Made by a program: the position numbers and the translations under genes. A stretch of 64,000 bases of DNA from Criblamydia sequanensis CRIB-18 (lineage in GTDB: Bacteria > Chlamydiota > Chlamydiia > Chlamydiales > Criblamydiaceae), in the NCBI RefSeq assembly GCF_000750955.1, contig NZ_CCEJ010000003.1, positions 558,001 through 622,000 on the forward strand, in the 5' to 3' direction. Each line of letters starts with the position of its first letter. The first letter of the stretch is position 1. Shown here in pieces: positions 45,366-54,447 of the stretch. Below the pieces are notes generated by a model. It did not search any database, was not told the origin of the DNA, and saw only the letters and a list, made by a program, of their open reading frames with translations.

Positions 45366-46856
45366 ATGAATGAAGTTTCAATACCAAAAATGCCGGTAGA
45401 ACTTTTTGATATGATCGGAGGCTTGGTCATAGACCGCTCATCTAAAAAAAAATTATACTCTAACATTCATAGTTTTCTCACTCTCTCTTTCTCCAATTTT
45501 TTGATACCCGCTAAGACAACCGAAGATAGAAAAGAATTTATTTCAAATGTGAATCAAACGCTCTTTAAATACTCCCTTCAATCTAGAAAAGTTGCTTTTT
45601 TGGATTTAAAGCTCGATTCCTACGAACAAAAAATTTCTTTTCTTAGGAGATATAAAGAGTTGCTAGGGGCTGTTGAATTTGAAATCCCCTTATATTCAAT
45701 TGAAGAAGTAGAAAAACTATGTAAAGAAGCAGAACTAACCCGAATTTCCCTAAAAGGAAAGATCTCACTTTCAAACAGTTTTGAAAGACTGCAAAGCCTT
45801 CCAAAAATTGAAAGATTAAAATTAAGGGATCCTATCACAGAATTAGTCGAAATCGGCTATTTAAAAAGTTTAGGCGCCTCCCTTCTTTCCATAAGAATTG
45901 GAAGAGCTCTTAATAACTCGCTATCTTTAAAAGGGTTAAATTCGCTTAAAATCGAATCCTTCAGAACTTGTAAAGATATAACACTTTCACCACCCGGTAA
46001 AAACCCTGAAACTTTTCCCTACTTAAAAAAACTAGCTTTTCGATCGTCCCATAATTCATTTTTAAGGGGCTATTTAAAAAACTCCGATATCGAAAAGTTA
46101 ATCATTATGAGACTCATCCCTTCTCCAATTGCATCAGATCAATTAGAAACTCTAAAAAATCTCACTACTCTTTTTATCAAAGATGCCTACCCCTTACAGG
46201 AAAATGAATATTTAAAGCTGCCGCATCGCTTAAGAAAATTGACTGTTGTCTCGAAGAGAGCTATTATCGATCCGGATTATTTTAATCAAGCAACGCATCT
46301 TAAAGCTTTAGATATTTCCCTTTATGAAGTTGCAGACGTCAAATTTTTAAAACCAACCCTTAAAACTCTTATTCTTAATATGAAGGAACTTTCCTTCAAA
46401 GATTTAGAAACAGTTCTTCCGACTCTAAATTTGAAACATTTGACTCTAAAAAGATTAAAAGCTCCTTCTGATTTTTTTAAGAAACTAAAGTCTCAAAAAC
46501 ATTTGAGAACGCTTTGCTTGGAAAAATCGAGGAATATTGATCTTGAGGAACTATCTAATTTTATAAAAAAAGTGAAATTGCGACATCTTTCACTTAAAAT
46601 GACTTCTGTAGTCGGTAGTTTTTCTAAAAGTTTTAAAGGCGTTTTTCTTTATTCGTTAGATGTCAGCCAAACCACAATTTGTATAAAGGATTTAACTTTA
46701 GCTTACTTAAAAAAATTAACGATTAGTGTCAAACAAGATTTTGTAGCAGCCGTAGGAAAAGAGATCAATCTAACTGATCCTGACAATTTGGCTATTTTAA
46801 GAAAAATTAATGGACTTAAAGTAGTGACTCAAAACGATCGCCTGCTAAGAATGTAA
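45366..46856 (+). CDS. LRR protein with F-box-like start (paralog 2)
   Basis: A 496-residue paralog of the gene at 42419. The opening is IPKMPVELFDMIGGLVIDRS, then SKKKL encoded by an A9 tract (45444-45452). Leucine-rich units continue to the end (LKALDISLYEVADVKFL; LKTLILNMKELSF; LRTLCLEKSRNIDLEEL), closing with NLAILRKINGLKVVTQND. The two intact proteins align over their whole length but differ at many positions, so the duplication is not recent. It is a candidate effector. Confidence 0.7.
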   Translation: MNEVSIPKMPVELFDMIGGLVIDRSSKKKLYSNIHSFLTLSFSNFLIPAKTTEDRKEFISNVNQTLFKYSLQSRKVAFLDLKLDSYEQKISFLRRYKELLGAVEFEIPLYSIEEVEKLCKEAELTRISLKGKISLSNSFERLQSLPKIERLKLRDPITELVEIGYLKSLGASLLSIRIGRALNNSLSLKGLNSLKIESFRTCKDITLSPPGKNPETFPYLKKLAFRSSHNSFLRGYLKNSDIEKLIIMRLIPSPIASDQLETLKNLTTLFIKDAYPLQENEYLKLPHRLRKLTVVSKRAIIDPDYFNQATHLKALDISLYEVADVKFLKPTLKTLILNMKELSFKDLETVLPTLNLKHLTLKRLKAPSDFFKKLKSQKHLRTLCLEKSRNIDLEELSNFIKKVKLRHLSLKMTSVVGSFSKSFKGVFLYSLDVSQTTICIKDLTLAYLKKLTISVKQDFVAAVGKEINLTDPDNLAILRKINGLKVVTQNDRLLRM

Positions 46857-46930
46857 AAACTCTTAATGGATGAAATTTCTAAGCCAAAATGCTATAAGCT
46901 AATGATTCTTTATTAATACCCGGATCTTTG

Positions 46931-48437
46931 ATGCACGCTTCTCGCTCACTTACCCCTTTACCACATGAAGTTTGGAATTTAATTGGAGAGCAACTAATTG
47001 ATCGCTCTTCAAAAAAAATCTCAATAGTAATATCGCTAACTTTATCAGTGTCTTCTTTTCTTTTATCAAAATGGGGGTGAAACCAAAGAACATAAAAAAG
47101 CATTTATAAAAGAAGTTTCTAAAACGCTTTTTGAATACTCTCTCAAAACAAAGAAAGTAACTTTTTTAGACATGAATTTAAACTCAAAAGAAGAGGTCGC
47201 TTTTTTAAGTAAATATAAGGATCTCCTAGGGACAGTTGTTTTTGAAGTCCCTTTATATTCTTTAGAAGAAATAAAAACCCAGTGCGAGCAAGCAAACCTT
47301 TATAGGATTTCTCTTAAAGCCTGCATGGCAGTCAATAAAAAAAATATAGAAAAGCTAGCCAGCCTACCCAAAATTGAAGAACTTAAACTTAAATGTTATC
47401 AAATTGATAAAAAATTTTTAGAACAAATTCAATACGTTTCTTTATCGCTGTTTACTGCATCCGGAGATTGTTTCTCCGTTATCGATTTAAAAAACCTTAA
47501 AATTATCTCTTTTGATTGCAGCTCGAGCCTTTTAGAAATAAATGCAGCAAAAGAAACGGAAATTCAAGATGAAGGCAATTTTAAAGAAGTACATTTCTCC
47601 AATTCAACCGACTTTTCTCTTTTTAAAGCTCAGTATAATAATTTGAGCATAGCAGAATTAAAGTTTAGAACAGCAAATCCGGAAAAACCTTTTTTTAGCC
47701 ATCTAAACTCTTTAAGAGGACTTACCTCATTAACAATATTTAGAGCCTACAAATTTGAAGATAAAGACCTTTTAAGATTTCCACTAACTTTAAGAAAGCT
47801 AACTTTAATTAATCTAAATGTAGAAGATCCATTGGAAAATACTTTTAACTTTCAAGAACTTAAGTATCTTAATATTGAATGCTGCTCTTTTTCTCATCTT
47901 AAGTTTTTAAAACCTTCTTTAAAAACCCTCATCTTGAGTTTTGAAAATATTTCTTGGCCAATTTTGGAAGAAGCACTTCCCCACCTTAGCCTAAAGCACT
48001 TGACTTTATCTAATTTAAAAATGCCTATTAACTTTTTTGATAAACTAAAGTCACAAAAAAAATTGAGAACGTTACAATTAACACATTCTTCTGAAATAAA
48101 CCTTGAAAACCTAGCTCTCTTTATTGCGGAAATAGGCATTAGACATCTTTCTTTAAAAAGGAGTACATACAAAGGCTCTTTTTCAGACAATTTTAAAGCG
48201 ATTTCCCTTCAATCGTTAGATATTAGCGACACTTCAATTGGGATAAAGGAACTAAGCTTACCTTTCTTGAGAAAACTTACTTTTCACACAAGATATATCC
48301 CTGAATGGTTCCCGGTTTGGGATGCCGGAACTTGTGTTTCACACGAAGAAAATTTTGAACATCTAAAAACAATTAAAGGGCTTAGGGTAGTAAAACAAAA
48401 TCAAACGACCCTTAGATTGCAAAATCCAAATATCTAA
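46931..48437 (+). pseudogene. LRR protein with F-box-like start (paralog 3), two frameshifts
   Basis: ATG 46931 starts MHASRSLTPLPHEVWNLIGE and reaches IDRSSKK, where paralogs have KKKL from an A9 tract; here the tract is A8 (47011-47018) and the frame shifts. The expected sequence continues in a second frame to KPKNIKK, where a run of A6 (47094-47099) needs one more A to continue as AFIKEVSKTLFEYSL in the third frame. From there it is open to 48437. Adding one A at each site gives a full-length protein of about 500 residues. A shortened product could start at 47172. Confidence 0.75.
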
Positions 48438-48484
48438 AGGTTCAACAGATATTAGATAAATTTTAAAAACATAAAAAAGCCCTA

Positions 48485-49186
48485 TTAATCTAGAGAAAAG
48501 GGAAGCTGAAATTCAGGATGATCTTTTTTAAATTCTTTAAGGCCTTGATTTCTTAAAAGACAGGAAGGACACTTTTTACAACCGGCCCATTTAACGCCTT
48601 CATAGCAGGTGATGGTGTTTTGAAGAAGGTAATCTAAAAGCCCCATTTGATGAGCTACTTCCAACGTTTCTTTTTTAGTCAAAAATACAAGAGGGGTTTT
48701 TATCTCAAAAGAATCATCATCAAAATCCATTCGAAGGATCTTCTCTAATAAATCCACATATTCTCTTGTACAATCCCTATAGCCATTGGCTTTGCCATCA
48801 AGTTCAATAACTCCCGTATACACTTCCTTTGCCCCGAGAAAATGGGCATGAATGGACGCAAGCCTTATCATGAGGCCATTTCTGCCGACAACGAGTGTGT
48901 TCGCCTCTTTTCCTTTATCGTGTTGAATGGCTTGAGACTTTCCAATAAGCGCACTCTCTGTGATTTCTTGGAGACAATCTATGGGAAGCTCTATATGATC
49001 GACCTTCCAATCTTTAGAAATGAGAGCTGCTTGGTTGACTTCCTCTGTGTGTCTTTGATTATAAAAAAAAGAAAGGCTAAGAACATTCTCACGCCCATGC
49101 TTTTCTATCGCTAAAGCGAGGCAAATAGAGGAGTCCATACCGCCTGAATGGATGACAACAGCCTTTTTTTTCATTTTAGGAGCCAT
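48485..49186 (-). CDS. queC: 7-cyano-7-deazaguanine synthase
   Basis: The start ATG 49186 overlaps the stop of the ABC exporter gene (TAATG). ATG 49174 is a close alternative. The PP-loop SGGMDSS is at about residue 14. The C-terminal zinc site is TCYEG ... GCKKCPSC. QueC makes preQ0 for queuosine in tRNA. The genes queD, queE and queF are not in this window. Confidence 0.93.
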   Translation of the reverse strand: MAPKMKKKAVVIHSGGMDSSICLALAIEKHGRENVLSLSFFYNQRHTEEVNQAALISKDWKVDHIELPIDCLQEITESALIGKSQAIQHDKGKEANTLVVGRNGLMIRLASIHAHFLGAKEVYTGVIELDGKANGYRDCTREYVDLLEKILRMDFDDDSFEIKTPLVFLTKKETLEVAHQMGLLDYLLQNTITCYEGVKWAGCKKCPSCLLRNQGLKEFKKDHPEFQLPFSLD

Positions 49187-51102
49187 TAAAGAGCCTCTCC
49201 AACTTCTTTTTGATGGAGCATATTCCACATCAATCTAAAATTTTGACAGCTGACAAGAAGCTCATCTTTTGTCCCTTCAGCCACTTTCACGCCTTTTTCC
49301 ATGTAGATAATTTTATCCGCATCTTGGATAGTTGAGAGCCTATGAGCGACAATAATTTGTGTCACTTTACCTTTTAATGTTGAAAGTGCTTTTTTAATTT
49401 TATGTTCACTTAAGGCATCAAGAGAAGAAGTGGCTTCATCAAGAACTAGGAAAGGGGCCGGTTTAATAAGGGCTCTTGCAATGGTTAAGCGTTGCTGCTG
49501 GCCGCCGGATAGATTTTTTCCGGCTTCTAAAAGCTCTGTCGCATACCCTTTTGGAAGGGATTCTATAAATTCATGCGCTTCCGCTTCCTGAGCCGCAAAT
49601 TTAATCGCTGATTCTGAAAAAGATCTGCCGAAGGCAATGTTTTTTGCGACCGTATCCACAAATATAAAAGGCTTTTGAGGGACTACCGCTACATTTTCCC
49701 TAATGCTTTTTCTTGAATAGCCTTTTATGCTGACGCCATCAATTCGAATATCGCCTTTTTCCGGATCATAGAGCCTTGATAATAATCCAAGAGCCGTAGA
49801 TTTTCCGCATCCTGTCGGACCCACTATGGCAACCGTTTCCCCTTTTTTAACAGAAAAATTAAGTCCTTTTAAAACCCACTCTTCATTAAATCGAAACCAA
49901 ACGTTTTCAAAGGAAAGAGTGTCTTTAAACTCTTTAAATTCATGAGTTTCTTCTTTTTTTTCTTCTTCAGGTGCTAGACTAAGAACCTCTTGTAATCTAT
50001 CGGACGCTGCAATTCCTCTTTGAATATGGTTGTTTTCTTCTGCAAATTTCTTAATAGGCTCATAAAAAAGATAAAGGAAACCGCAGTAAATCAAAATTTC
50101 CGAGACATTCATCTGATAGACATAAAGACCCATAATAATTGTCGAGGAAAGAAAGAGCATTCCAATCGTATGGACAACAGGCCTTGATAAGAGATCGTAC
50201 TTAGCGCTTTTTCGCTCAAGCCTTGCCAGTTCATTATTTTGCGCGGCATACTTGGCTTTCGAAAAGTCTTCCATGGTAAAACTTTTGATTGTCTGAATGC
50301 CGCTTATAAAATCAATGAGGGTGGAAGCAAAAAGTTCTTGTTCTTTTAGGATTTGCTTTGAGATTTTTTTTACTCTCTTAGCTAAAAAGTAAATCGGAAA
50401 AACAATCAAAGGCAGGCCTAGGAAAATAAAAAGGGAGAGTTTCCAAGAGGTTAAAAAACAGAGAATAAGCGTTGTTACAATCGTAAAAGGGGTCTGAAAA
50501 AAATTCATAAGACAAGCGTTGATCGCTTCTGAAATAATGTAGGAATCTGAAACCACACGATTAGATAGGCTGCCAAGGTTATATTTTTGATAGAAGCTCA
50601 TGGGCATTACTTGGATATGATCGAAGTAAGATTTTCGTAAATCCTGACTGATCGATATCGCGATCAATTTAGTGGTATAACGATGCGCGAAGATCATTAG
50701 AGCTTTAAATATGGCGCTAAGAGCGATTAAAACCGCTAGAAAAATAAGGTTATTGCCAAGATCAAATTTTTTCTCGAGTTTAAAGAATATTTTCTCTAGA
50801 AAATCTTTATTTTTTTTGGAAGCCAGGAACTCACTTGCGGATTCTTTCGTAATGACGCCTTTCCCATCCTTATCGATGAGGGTCCAATTCTTAAGAACCT
50901 CTTCTTTTGAAACCCTATCTAGAGATCCTCTTTCTTGGGATGAAAATAGCTCAAAAAAACTGGGTCCTTTTCTTGCAATAAAACCGATTGTGACAATTTC
51001 TACTTGCGAAGCCACTGTCAGAAGGCACATAAAAATAAGAGAAAAGGCACAAAGCATCCGATGCTTTTTCTTGCCAAACGCGACACGCAATAAATTAATC
51101 AT
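49186..51102 (-). CDS. ABC exporter, fused permease-ATPase (MsbA-like), with extra EF-hand-like insert
   Basis: A 638-residue half-transporter with about six membrane helices. The ATPase has Walker A GPTGCGKST, signature LSGGQQQR and Walker B LVLDEATSSLD. Between the first and second helices, about residues 40-110 form an extra extracytoplasmic region holding DKDGKGVITKES, which resembles a calcium-binding EF-hand loop (the last position is Ser instead of Glu). Its neighbour accA and the HU/IHF gene follow the order msbA-accA-ihf seen in C. trachomatis (from memory). Lipid A export is an inference. Confidence 0.85.
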   Translation of the reverse strand: MINLLRVAFGKKKHRMLCAFSLIFMCLLTVASQVEIVTIGFIARKGPSFFELFSSQERGSLDRVSKEEVLKNWTLIDKDGKGVITKESASEFLASKKNKDFLEKIFFKLEKKFDLGNNLIFLAVLIALSAIFKALMIFAHRYTTKLIAISISQDLRKSYFDHIQVMPMSFYQKYNLGSLSNRVVSDSYIISEAINACLMNFFQTPFTIVTTLILCFLTSWKLSLFIFLGLPLIVFPIYFLAKRVKKISKQILKEQELFASTLIDFISGIQTIKSFTMEDFSKAKYAAQNNELARLERKSAKYDLLSRPVVHTIGMLFLSSTIIMGLYVYQMNVSEILIYCGFLYLFYEPIKKFAEENNHIQRGIAASDRLQEVLSLAPEEEKKEETHEFKEFKDTLSFENVWFRFNEEWVLKGLNFSVKKGETVAIVGPTGCGKSTALGLLSRLYDPEKGDIRIDGVSIKGYSRKSIRENVAVVPQKPFIFVDTVAKNIAFGRSFSESAIKFAAQEAEAHEFIESLPKGYATELLEAGKNLSGGQQQRLTIARALIKPAPFLVLDEATSSLDALSEHKIKKALSTLKGKVTQIIVAHRLSTIQDADKIIYMEKGVKVAEGTKDELLVSCQNFRLMWNMLHQKEVGEAL

Positions 51103-51108
51103 GATTTT

Positions 51109-51438
51109 TTATGACTTGTAATGACGTTCTAATTCTTCTTTGGTAATTTTTGAGTGCGATGTATGAAAAACAGGCTCTTGCTTTTCATAGAGGATAATTT
51201 GCGGACTTTCATGTCTAATTTTAGAGCGTTCTGCCAGGGCATTTGAAATATCCCGGTTTCGGAGGACATCAATAAAACCTACCTTGGCTTCGGGATGTTC
51301 TCTTTGGAATTCCTGAACTTCTTGAATCGCAAGATGGCAGAGGCTGCATCGATCGCTATGTTTATAAAAATAAACGCTTTGATGGGCGCTTTCTTGCAAG
51401 AGCGCGTTTAGCTCACTTAGTGTTTCAATTTTTTTCAT
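51109..51438 (-). CDS. Bacilliredoxin-like (YtxJ/BrxC) thioredoxin-fold protein
   Basis: At 109 residues it has [13 protein letters not shown], then [30 protein letters not shown] and [13 protein letters not shown]. These match the YtxJ pattern (KHSxxCxxS; RxxSNxIA; HESPQ; SHxxIT). The active site here is CSLC, with two Cys. YtxJ proteins remove bacillithiol from proteins in Firmicutes. Whether this organism makes bacillithiol is not shown here. Its ATG overlaps the end of accA. Confidence 0.75.
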   Translation of the reverse strand: MKKIETLSELNALLQESAHQSVYFYKHSDRCSLCHLAIQEVQEFQREHPEAKVGFIDVLRNRDISNALAERSKIRHESPQIILYEKQEPVFHTSHSKITKEELERHYKS

Positions 51439-52438
51439 GAACGGATTTCTCTTTTAATGGCCCTTTATTATTATCTTCAAACTCAGCCATCTCTTCTTCA
51501 AAACGACCCATTTGCCTAAACTTTAGATAGCGTTGCTCGATAAGAAGAGGGAGTGAAATCCTCTTTAACATTTCAATTTTGTCTTCGATAAAGCGACTAA
51601 CTTCTTTATAGGTTGCTTCGACATCATGATGCGCGCCGCCTAAAGGTTCTTCAATAATTTCATCAATTACCCCATATTCCAAAAGGTCTTCGGCATTTAA
51701 CTTTAAAGCTGTCGCAGCTTCCTTATTTTTAGTCGGGTCTTTCCAAAGAATTGAAGCGCAGCCCTCAGGTGATATTACAGAATAATAGGAATGTCTTAAC
51801 ATGCCGATCACATCGCCAACTCCCATGCCAAGGGCGCCGCCTGATGACCCTTCACCAATGAGTAAGACAATGATTGGAGTTTGCAGTAGGGCCATTTCTT
51901 TTAAGTTATAAGCGATGGCGGAACCTTGTCCTCGCTCTTCAGCCTGTAAACCCGGATAGGCACCCGGCGTATCTAGAAGGGTAATCACCGGTAAATTAAA
52001 CTTCTCGGCTAATTTCATTAATCGAAGCGCTTTTCTAAACCCTTCGGGGCTTAACATTCCAAAATTTCTTTGCAGCCTGGACTCTGTGTCATTCCCCTTT
52101 TCCTGGCCTATAATCATGCAATGCCTTTTGCCGATTTTAGCAAGCCCTCCAATGACAGACTTATCATCCCCATATAATCTATCGCCGTGAAGCTCCTGAA
52201 AAAATTCAGTAATATTATTAATATAGTCAATGGCTCGAGGACGTCTTGGGTGTTTGCAAATTTGGATACGCTCCCAAGGGGTCAGTTCCGAGTAAACTTT
52301 TTGCTTTAAATTGATAAGCTTCTGTTCAAGCTTTTGGATTTCCTGATTAAAAAGAGGGTTGTTTTGATTCTGCTTTTTTAAATGTTCAATGGTTTTAATA
52401 TATTCCTGAATTTGCTTTTCGTGAGGCAAAGTGTCCAT
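51425..52438 (-). CDS. accA: Acetyl-CoA carboxylase carboxyltransferase subunit alpha
   Basis: A 337-residue protein with the AccA sequence: [67 protein letters not shown] and [20 protein letters not shown]. It works with AccD to make malonyl-CoA for fatty acids. It overlaps the bacilliredoxin-like gene by 14 bases and is probably in one operon with it and the ABC exporter. Confidence 0.96.
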   Translation of the reverse strand: MDTLPHEKQIQEYIKTIEHLKKQNQNNPLFNQEIQKLEQKLINLKQKVYSELTPWERIQICKHPRRPRAIDYINNITEFFQELHGDRLYGDDKSVIGGLAKIGKRHCMIIGQEKGNDTESRLQRNFGMLSPEGFRKALRLMKLAEKFNLPVITLLDTPGAYPGLQAEERGQGSAIAYNLKEMALLQTPIIVLLIGEGSSGGALGMGVGDVIGMLRHSYYSVISPEGCASILWKDPTKNKEAATALKLNAEDLLEYGVIDEIIEEPLGGAHHDVEATYKEVSRFIEDKIEMLKRISLPLLIEQRYLKFRQMGRFEEEMAEFEDNNKGPLKEKSVHEKN

Positions 52439-52477
52439 ATTGACCTTATGTTAGTTTCATCCTGGAAACAAATAGTT

Positions 52478-53602
52478 TTATTTTTCTTTACCCGGCAGCT
52501 TCGCGTCAAAAAAGTCTTTCACAAGCAAGACGTAAGAGGGCTTTGTGATAATAATAGAAAAGAGTTCCTCTATGTCTTCGCTTGCAAGCCGAACGCATCC
52601 GTCGCTTTCATATTTTCCAATGCAGCTTTTGTCTTCAACAAGCTCTCCTTTTTCATTTTCTATCCAAGGAGCTCCATGAAGGCCAAACCCTTTGGCTTTA
52701 TAGGGATCGCCGTCGATTTCTTTTTCAAAAGGAATCCATCGCGTTCCAAAAACACGGATCATTTCTGTTTTCTCGCCATTAAATAAGCCTTTTTGCTTAG
52801 GCTTGTAAATCGCTATTTTTTCTCCTAACTCAAAGGCGCCGCTTGGCGTTAGTAAACCTGAAGAGGTGCTTCCATCAGGTCTTCCAAGGCCTACTGAATA
52901 TTGCTTCAGCAAAACTCTCTCATCATCACCTTTGTCGTAGTAGTAAAACCACATTTTCGAGCGGGATAAATCGATGACAAGATAAAAGGAAATGTCTTTG
53001 TCGCGTTTAAAAACATTAAAGCGATCGCCAATCGCCAAATCTTGCTTAAAGTAATCGGGCTTGCCATGAAGGCTTCTTGCGATAAAGTGCCTTGATGTTT
53101 TGTAGTGGCTAGCATAGTCTGAAAGCCAAGCGGGACGACCTTTCAACCAATCCACATGGCTTTTGTACGTGATCGTTTCAACAATCGGTAACTTTGGCTC
53201 CGTTTTTCGAAAGAGCTCATGAACCCGGTCTGCTTGAGGCAAAATCACCTCTTTCACAGCCTCTTTTACTTCTGCTTCTTCGAGATGAGCATTTGAAAGA
53301 GTAATCGCTGCCGGGTCTTTTTCTTTCTCAACAGGACGAACTTCATCGAAAAGCTCGACCACAATGGCAGATCCCGGTTCATCAATTTTTTGAACTTCAG
53401 GATTTTTGCTTTTATTAAAAAAGGACAGGATTCCGATTAGACTGAACAGTCCCAATATGAAGATAAGAAAAAGTTTTTGGAGACTCACGGGGCAACCTTT
53501 TTGTTGACTTAAGTGTCTAAAAAACAAAAGATAGCTTGAAAATGAGTTTTTAAAAGACTCGTTTAAAAAATCAGTTTTTCCATGCTTTATTTGTTTTTTC
53601 AT
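52478..53602 (-). CDS. L,D-transpeptidase (YkuD family)
   Basis: The C-terminal domain contains GLHGAPW and CIGKYESDGCVRLASEDIEE with the catalytic Cys (SxGCVR). A membrane anchor (KLFLIFILGLFSLIGILSFF) precedes an acidic linker and a LysM-like middle (HFIARSLHGKPDYFKQDLAI). A GTG at 53488 (VSLQKL) has AAGG at good distance and may be the true start, giving a protein of about 336 residues. It would cross-link or remodel peptidoglycan, which chlamydiae make in small amounts. Confidence 0.85.
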   Translation of the reverse strand: MKKQIKHGKTDFLNESFKNSFSSYLLFFRHLSQQKGCPVSLQKLFLIFILGLFSLIGILSFFNKSKNPEVQKIDEPGSAIVVELFDEVRPVEKEKDPAAITLSNAHLEEAEVKEAVKEVILPQADRVHELFRKTEPKLPIVETITYKSHVDWLKGRPAWLSDYASHYKTSRHFIARSLHGKPDYFKQDLAIGDRFNVFKRDKDISFYLVIDLSRSKMWFYYYDKGDDERVLLKQYSVGLGRPDGSTSSGLLTPSGAFELGEKIAIYKPKQKGLFNGEKTEMIRVFGTRWIPFEKEIDGDPYKAKGFGLHGAPWIENEKGELVEDKSCIGKYESDGCVRLASEDIEELFSIIITKPSYVLLVKDFFDAKLPGKEK

Positions 53603-53827
53603 CCTTAGGGTAAAGCAAACTTTTAGAAATTGGTTTTTCCTTACGATTTCTCGTTATACCAAATTTCTAAAGTGTTGATTTTACTCAAAAGAAGAATTTA
53701 TATCAAAACGAGTTGAAGAACTTTTTTCGATTGGAGCTAAAACAAAAAAACATGCAGTCAAGAAACTTTCTCTTGCCGCATGTCTCTTTCGAAAATGCCC
53801 AATTGATAAGGAACTTTTTTGCCTTCA

Positions 53828-54157
53828 TCAGATATGAATAGGCTCTAGCTCGTCAATTTCAATCAACTTTCGCATTTTTTTACCGGGCGTGAATTTAACT
53901 GCTAATCTTTCTGGGATAACAATGGGCACTGCCGCATTTTTTGGATTGCGTCCGATTTTTTGTTTACGCTTTACCACTTCAAAAACGCCAAAATCTCTAA
54001 ACTCAAGCCTGTCCCCTTGTGAAAGACTATTTGTCATTTTGTCGAGGAAAGCTTGAATGACATGCCGCACATCACTTGGGTGAATCCCTTTTTCTTGCGC
54101 GATTGAATTGATCAATTTCTTTTTTGTCATTGTGCTTTTCTTGCTCGTAGTTGTCAT
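53828..54157 (-). CDS. HU/IHF-family DNA-binding protein
   Basis: A 109-residue histone-like protein: KKKLINSIAQEKGIHPSDV, LSQGDRLEFRDFGVFEVVKR and IGRNPKNAAVPIVIPERLAV, with the DNA-contacting arm Pro in RNPKN. The start may be this ATG or the one at 54130 (MTKKKL); the Lys/Ser/Thr-rich leader would then be absent. It bends DNA and may help compact the chromosome during development. Its position near accA fits the chlamydial gene order. Confidence 0.92.
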   Translation of the reverse strand: MTTTSKKSTMTKKKLINSIAQEKGIHPSDVRHVIQAFLDKMTNSLSQGDRLEFRDFGVFEVVKRKQKIGRNPKNAAVPIVIPERLAVKFTPGKKMRKLIEIDELEPIHI

Positions 54158-54447
54158 AGGGTGTCAAACTCCTTCTTCCTTATTATTGCAAACATCTTCG
54201 AGAATTCATAAAAAACTGTATCATCGATAAGCTTTCAACATTGATTAAAATATTCATTTGCATAAATCAAGTTTTAAATTCGAGTTTTGGAAAAAATTTT
54301 AAAATTTCCCATTCTTTTGTTACAACTCTCAAATCCATAAACTGGACAATTGCAAATTGATAGGCTTCATAATAAACATCAAACTTTTCGTTTCAAGAAC
54401 ATTGTTGACTTTACACTTGAAATTTTAATTTTATAGAGGAAAAGCGC

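Noticed and set aside
45160-45369. Plus-strand 69-residue frame before LRR paralog 2
   Set aside because: No ribosome-binding site, overlaps the LRR start, and does not resemble any local family. Treated as promoter region.
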